From CS4-C045 sp964347545 (GTDB lineage Bacteria > Planctomycetota > Planctomycetia > Pirellulales > UBA7805): 7,923 nucleotides of DNA. The stretch covers positions 1 through 7,923 of the forward strand of contig CAYFZZ010000016.1 in the NCBI GenBank assembly GCA_964347545.1, read 5' to 3'. Position numbers and translations under genes: made by a program. Of this stretch, positions 4,316-7,923 are shown in pieces; position 1 is the stretch's first letter, and each line of letters starts with the position of its first letter. The notes under the pieces were generated by a model. It worked only from the letters and a program-made list of their open reading frames with translations. It had not been told where the DNA came from and did no database searches.

Positions 4316-6457
4316 ATCGGACTGGGGCCGAGCGGTGAGGATCTGGCTGTCGTAAAAGTGCGTCGTCTCTTCGGCGGCCAGCCGCGTGCCGGCGTCCTGG
4401 CACTGGACTTCCGTGCGGAACACGTGGTTCCCCGGACGGGTGGCTCGAGCGACGATTTTGAACTTGATCTCGTCGTCCACCCCCAGGCTGGGGATGGCGT
4501 TAAACACGACCTGGCCCGGCGCCAGGCGATGGGTTCCCCCCTGGGCCGAAACGGGCTCGACCCCCTCCGAGAAAAAGACCACCACCTCGATGTCCCGCGC
4601 CGCCTTGGAACCGCGATTCCACAACCGCAGTTCGTATACGGTATCTTCGTTGACCGGCAGCGGTCCGCGCGGGTCGCTGATCTCCAGCTTCAAGTCCGCC
4701 AACGTCTCCACGATCGTGGTCGCCCCGCCGCTGTCGGCCAGCTCGCGGTCCGCCTTGGCCGTCACGTTCAACATGTTCGACCCGGGCTGCTGCAGGGTGA
4801 CCTGCACACTGAAGACCATCTCGCGATCGGGCGCCAGTTCGTCCACCGTCCAGCTCAACGTGTGAGCTTCCTTGTCCAGCCGACCCCCGTTGGTGCTCTC
4901 GACGTACTCGCAGCCGGGGGGGAGTTGAGCGACGATTTCCAGGTGTTCGGCCGGGGCGTTCCCGGGGTTGGCCACGCGGAACTTGTATTCGGCCATCGTG
5001 CCGGTGTACTTGGCCGCCGGTCCAATCACGTCCACGGTCAGGCTGGCGCGGCGGACCAGCACCTTTTCCGAGGCCCGTGCCTCCAGGCCCAGGTCGGCCG
5101 TCGCCGTGGCGTCGATGTGGATGTGGCCGGCCTGGCGAGCGGTCAGTTCCAGTTCCAGCTGGCGCTTGGCACCCGCGGCGATCGTCCCCACGTCCTGGAC
5201 CGCCATCGGCTGATCGCCCCCCTCGATCGGCATTAACTGCACCTGCACATTTTCTGCGTCCCCCGTGCCGGGGTTGGCGATCGTCAACTGGTAGACTTGC
5301 GTGTCGCCGTACAAGACTTCCGTCGGCCCGGCGATCGCCAGCTGTAACTGCGGCTCCTGGACCTCGATCATCGTCTGCGACGCGTCCGGCTGCATCGTCC
5401 AGGCCACGGACAGGTCAAAAGCGTTGCTCTGCCGCGGCAGGATTTGCAGGTCCAAGACCTCGGTGCCTCGAGCCGGCAGGCTGACGACGTTCCAGATCAA
5501 CGGCTGACCCTGGACCGGATGGCCGCCGGTCGACCCGCGGGACGGATTGGCACCGGTAATCTCGGCCCCCGCCGGGGTCTGCACGCGGACTTCGACACCC
5601 ATCGCGGCGACGTCACCCAGGTTCTGCAACTTGACCTGGAAGGTGGCCTCCTTGCCGATCACGATCTGCCGCGGACCGAGTGTTTCTACCACCAACACGG
5701 CGCTCCGCCGCGACACCAACAACCGTTCGTCCGGCCGCTCGGCCGCCGGAACGGCCGCGGGACTGCCTGCGGCGTCAGGGGCCGGGATCGGCACGGGGGC
5801 CTCGTCCGCGGCGATCGGCGTGGGGCCGCCCGCCGCCAGATCGCCCTGGCCGTCGATCGGCTGCGAATGCTCGCTGCCGCTCAACTCCTCCGGGGCAATC
5901 GCCTCCAAAGGCGCCGGCGGCGGCTGGTCCGCTTCGGCCACCGGCTGCACGCGGCGGGAAGAGGTGGTCGGATCCACGCTGACCCCCAGACCCGCCGGCG
6001 GATCCAACGGCTGGACCGACGCCCGCCGGTCCACCTCGGGCGTTACCGCCTGGTTGGCAATCTCCTGCGGAGGCTGGCCCACCTCCACCCGCGGCTCGTC
6101 GATCGGCGCCTCGCGCCGGATCCGCCGCGGCACGCTGGACGAACCGCCCGCCGCCGTCTGCGGCTGCGGGGTGCTCGCTCGGTTGTTCTGGCTAGGTTCC
6201 GCAACCACGCGGCGCTGACGCGGACGCGGGTCCTTGCGAGTCCCAAACAGCCCCTGCCACAACGGCTTGGCACTAGGCAACTTCCGCTCTGCCGCATAGT
6301 CGGTCGGGTGGCGTTCAAAGCCCGCCTGCTGGACCTCCTCCTCATCAGGCACGCCGGCATACCGCTCGGGTTGCACGGCATCAAGTCCGCGGAAGGCCGC
6401 GGCAAACAGCAACGCGGCGCCAAAGGCCACGGCGAGACGGAGCAGAGCGCGATTCAT
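4295..6457 (-). CDS. Large exported DUF11-repeat protein
   Basis: 720 aa. The N-terminus (MNRALLRLAVAFGAALLFAAAF) is a signal peptide or signal anchor with no lipobox cysteine, so the protein should lie outside the cytoplasm. Residues 30-250 are rich in Pro, Ala, Glu and Arg and look disordered. Four beta-sandwich repeats follow, at about 252-366, 367-468, 469-585 and 586-705. Each opens with a strand and a GP-type turn (VETLGP, LAIAGP, VDVIGP, LEISDP) and then an N-x-G segment (LQNLGD, IANPGT, VANPGN, LWNRGS), typical of DUF11/CARD-like adhesion modules. Such proteins in planctomycetes are often annotated OmcB-like, but this one has only two cysteines (C516, C686), so a disulfide-linked coat is not supported. 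A structural or adhesive envelope role is likely; the ligand is unknown. It is divergent from the acyltransferase and its 3' end overlaps RNase D. The leader shows only a weak GGGA ribosome-binding site. Confidence 0.9.
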   Translation of the reverse strand: MNRALLRLAVAFGAALLFAAAFRGLDAVQPERYAGVPDEEEVQQAGFERHPTDYAAERKLPSAKPLWQGLFGTRKDPRPRQRRVVAEPSQNNRASTPQPQTAAGGSSSVPRRIRREAPIDEPRVEVGQPPQEIANQAVTPEVDRRASVQPLDPPAGLGVSVDPTTSSRRVQPVAEADQPPPAPLEAIAPEELSGSEHSQPIDGQGDLAAGGPTPIAADEAPVPIPAPDAAGSPAAVPAAERPDERLLVSRRSAVLVVETLGPRQIVIGKEATFQVKLQNLGDVAAMGVEVRVQTPAGAEITGANPSRGSTGGHPVQGQPLIWNVVSLPARGTEVLDLQILPRQSNAFDLSVAWTMQPDASQTMIEVQEPQLQLAIAGPTEVLYGDTQVYQLTIANPGTGDAENVQVQLMPIEGGDQPMAVQDVGTIAAGAKRQLELELTARQAGHIHIDATATADLGLEARASEKVLVRRASLTVDVIGPAAKYTGTMAEYKFRVANPGNAPAEHLEIVAQLPPGCEYVESTNGGRLDKEAHTLSWTVDELAPDREMVFSVQVTLQQPGSNMLNVTAKADRELADSGGATTIVETLADLKLEISDPRGPLPVNEDTVYELRLWNRGSKAARDIEVVVFFSEGVEPVSAQGGTHRLAPGQVVFNAIPSLGVDDEIKFKIVARATRPGNHVFRTEVQCQDAGTRLAAEETTHFYDSQILTARPQSDSGTIRR

Positions 6458-6493
6458 GACAGATTCCCGTAGTAACAGATAAGGAGCGAAGAC

Positions 6494-6503
6494 GAGACGT
6501 CTC
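6494..6503. promoter_or_regulatory. Perfect 10-bp palindrome GAGACGTCTC in divergent spacer
   Basis: A perfect palindrome 37 bp upstream of the DUF11 gene start and 22 bp upstream of the -35 box of the opposite promoter. The position suits an operator for either gene, but a 10-bp palindrome can arise by chance and no regulator is encoded nearby. Confidence 0.3.
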
Positions 6504-6524
6504 TACGTATATCGACGCGTAGAA

Positions 6525-6553
6525 TTGACACTCTTAGCAAAACCGTTTAGTTT
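6525..6553 (+). promoter_or_regulatory. Candidate sigma-70 promoter for the acyltransferase
   Basis: TTGACA (6525-6530) is a perfect -35 box. A 17-bp spacer leads to TAGTTT (6548-6553), which keeps the three most conserved -10 positions (T1, A2, T6). The surrounding bases are visibly more AT-rich than the genes on either side. Transcription would begin near 6560 and give a leader of about 110 nt containing the hairpin at 6607-6652. Confidence 0.55.
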
Positions 6554-6606
6554 TTCGCAATCTGCAAACTTGAAAATCTGGATCATTCCCCCTTTCCGCT
6601 CGGCCT

Positions 6607-6652
6607 CTGGCAGCCGGCACCGCGCGCGTTGCGCGCACCGGCTGGCTGCCAG
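6607..6652 (+). promoter_or_regulatory. Strong GC-rich hairpin in the acyltransferase leader
   Basis: The outer stem CTGGCAGCC (6607-6615) pairs perfectly with GGCTGCCAG (6644-6652). Inside it, GCGCGC pairs with GCGCGC around a three-base loop, and a GCCGG/CCGGC stem competes with part of the outer one. It ends 20 nt before the ATG. No T tract follows, so it is not a standard terminator. It could influence translation or mRNA stability, or be a REP-like insertion. Confidence 0.6.
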
Positions 6653-6672
6653 TAACGCCAGCGTGTCCGCTG

Positions 6673-7902
6673 ATGGACCGGTACCCTTACACGACCCCGC
6701 CCCGCTGGTGGTCCCCGCGGCCGAACCCCTTTTGGATCCGCCTCTGGCGGCCGCTGCGGCGTTTTCAACAGCGGCACGGGCACCGCATCCGCCACATCGA
6801 CGTGGAGGGTTTAGAGCACGTCCGGCGGGCTATCGGGGCGGGGCAGGGGGTGTTGATCACGCCCAACCACGCCGGCCACGCCGACTGCTACCTGTTGCTG
6901 GAGGCCCTCACCCGCCTGGCCGGGCCCTCCTACGTCATGACCGCCTGGCAGGTCTTCCAGATGATGCCCCGCTGGCAGCAGGTCGCCTATTGCCAGCATG
7001 GTTGTTTTAGCGTCAACCGCGAGGGCCGCGATTTCCGCGCCTTTCGCCAGGCGGTCGCCACCCTGGCCACCACCTCCCATCCGCTGGTCGTCTTCCCCGA
7101 AGGCGAGGTCTATCACCTGAACGACCACGTGATGCCCTTCCGCGAGGGGACCTTGATGATCGCCTCGGCCGCCGTCCGCCAGGGAGGCCGCCCCGTGGCC
7201 TGCGTCCCCTGCGGGTTGAAATATTTCTACCTCCAGGACCCGCGGCCCCAGCTGTTGGGGGTCGTCCAGCAGATCGAACGCAAACTGGGGATCCCTGCGG
7301 CCGACGACCTGCCGCTGGAGCGGCGGGTGGAACGGTTGCAGGTCGAAACGTTGGCCTGGCGGGAGGAACAGTATCTGGGTCAGCCCCGCGAAGGGGACCC
7401 GGCCCCGCGGCGGGACGCGCTGGTCGAGACGTTGTTGGACCAGCTGGAACACCGCTGGGACGTCGACCCCCGCGACCTGCCGGTCCCCGAACGGGTCAAA
7501 CTCTTGCGGCAGAAACTGATCGCGATCCCGGCCCAGGACGGCCACCAGACGGCCCTGGACGACATCTTCGCCGCCGTGCAGCTGTACAGCTACCGGTTCG
7601 GCTACGTGACGGACCAGCCGACCGTCGAGCGGATGGCCGAGACGGTCGACAAGCTGGAGGAGGACGTGTTGGGCCTGCCCACGGCCCGGATCCGCGGCAC
7701 CCGCCGCGGCGTGATTTGCTTTGGCCCGCCGCTGGTGATCGACCGGCCGTCGGACCGAGCCACCAGTCTGGCGCAGACCGCCCAGCTGCGAGCCCGCGTG
7801 CAGGACCTGCTGGACACCCTCCAACCCGCCCGCCCCGCGGCGGCCGCCGCCGAGTCTCTGCCCCCCTCAGCCGCCCCCGTCGGAGGGAAGAGTGAAGAGT
7901 GA
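6673..7902 (+). CDS. PlsC-family 1-acyl-sn-glycerol-3-phosphate acyltransferase-like protein
   Basis: 409 aa. The family transfers an acyl chain to lysophosphatidate or related acceptors at the inner face of the cytoplasmic membrane. The four family blocks are present: NHAGHAD (65-71, the catalytic H-x4-D with H66 and D71), GCFSVNREGRD (110-120, acceptor-phosphate binding), FPEG (141-144), and the VACVPCGLKY strand (175-184). No clear transmembrane helix is visible; the basic, aromatic N-terminus (WWSPRPNPFWIRLWRPLRR) could bind the membrane surface. The usual final strand (GVICFGPPLVIDR, 346-358) comes about 160 residues after block IV, separated by a charged, mostly helical insertion. The C-terminal tail (385-409) is Ala/Pro-rich and ends GGKSEE, whose last codons and stop come from a heptamer array. 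ATG 6673 is the first usable start in this frame and has no Shine-Dalgarno site. Acyl acceptor specificity is unknown. Confidence 0.9.
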   Translation: MDRYPYTTPPRWWSPRPNPFWIRLWRPLRRFQQRHGHRIRHIDVEGLEHVRRAIGAGQGVLITPNHAGHADCYLLLEALTRLAGPSYVMTAWQVFQMMPRWQQVAYCQHGCFSVNREGRDFRAFRQAVATLATTSHPLVVFPEGEVYHLNDHVMPFREGTLMIASAAVRQGGRPVACVPCGLKYFYLQDPRPQLLGVVQQIERKLGIPAADDLPLERRVERLQVETLAWREEQYLGQPREGDPAPRRDALVETLLDQLEHRWDVDPRDLPVPERVKLLRQKLIAIPAQDGHQTALDDIFAAVQLYSYRFGYVTDQPTVERMAETVDKLEEDVLGLPTARIRGTRRGVICFGPPLVIDRPSDRATSLAQTAQLRARVQDLLDTLQPARPAAAAAESLPPSAAPVGGKSEE

Positions 7903-7923
7903 AATGGGAAGAGTGAAGAGTGA
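7887..7923. repeat. Heptamer tandem array D (runs off the window)
   Basis: Units GAAGAGT, GAAGAGT, GAAATGG, GAAGAGT and GAAGAGT follow in unbroken 7-bp register, and the next begins at 7922. Read on the other strand they are the TCTTCAC units of array C, including the interrupting unit that ends in ATTTCAC. The first units lie inside the acyltransferase gene and supply its last codons and TGA stop. Confidence 0.85.

Noticed and set aside
2125..4338. Very long plus-strand open frame of 737 codons
   Set aside because: It is antisense to the membrane-protein gene, reads through the heptamer and hairpin repeats, and then runs out of frame across RNase D. Its product is Pro/Arg/Gly-rich with no recognisable domain, as expected for a GC-rich shadow frame.
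4358..6472. Two long plus-strand open frames opposite the DUF11 gene (4358-5236, 5444-6472)
   Set aside because: They are antisense shadows: Arg/Gly/Ala-rich, no domains, opposite a gene with a signal peptide and four clear repeat domains.
6811..7824. Long minus-strand open frame opposite the acyltransferase
   Set aside because: The plus strand has all acyltransferase motifs in order; the antisense product is low-complexity Gln/Gly/Val-rich with no family features.

Overview
This is a GC-rich bacterial window whose genes and spacers fit a planctomycete (Planctomycetota). That assignment is an inference. It rests on a bacterial MfnB-type furan synthase, a large DUF11-repeat surface protein, weak or absent Shine-Dalgarno sites, and spacers filled with 7-bp tandem repeats and a dispersed hairpin repeat. 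I see no rRNA, tRNA, CRISPR array, transposase or phage gene.

Layout. (1) Positions 1-184: one copy of a hairpin-forming repeat (cut by the window edge), then a heptamer array. (2) 185-1177 (+): a zinc-independent NADPH:quinone reductase-like dehydrogenase. (3) 1167-2422 (-): two overlapping genes, a small two-helix membrane protein with a PH-like soluble part followed by MfnB, which makes the furan precursor of methanofuran. MfnB converges on the dehydrogenase with an 11-bp overlap. (4) 2423-3037: a divergent spacer with two heptamer arrays, two adjacent palindromic hairpins and a second, inverted copy of the repeat seen at position 1. (5) 3038-4315 (+): ribonuclease D, which ends in a 15-bp tandem repeat and overlaps the tail of the next gene by 21 bp. 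(6) 4295-6457 (-): a secreted or membrane-anchored protein with a long disordered linker and four DUF11-type beta domains. (7) 6458-6672: a divergent promoter region with a good -35/-10 pair and a strong hairpin before the next start. (8) 6673-7902 (+): a PlsC-family acyltransferase with a long insertion; its stop codon lies inside a heptamer array that runs off the window.

Functional links. Only the membrane protein and MfnB look like an operon. The rest are housekeeping-type genes (RNA processing, phospholipid synthesis, cell-envelope structure, redox) with no evident shared pathway. I find no convincing new multi-gene system. The most distinctive signals are in the non-coding DNA: heptamer arrays that keep a strict 7-bp register while their unit sequence changes, and a structured inverted repeat whose two copies differ only outside the predicted stems. 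In the coding DNA, the notable points are an in-frame duplication beside the MfnB active site, an Asp-to-Glu change at a catalytic position of RNase D, and the acyltransferase insertion.
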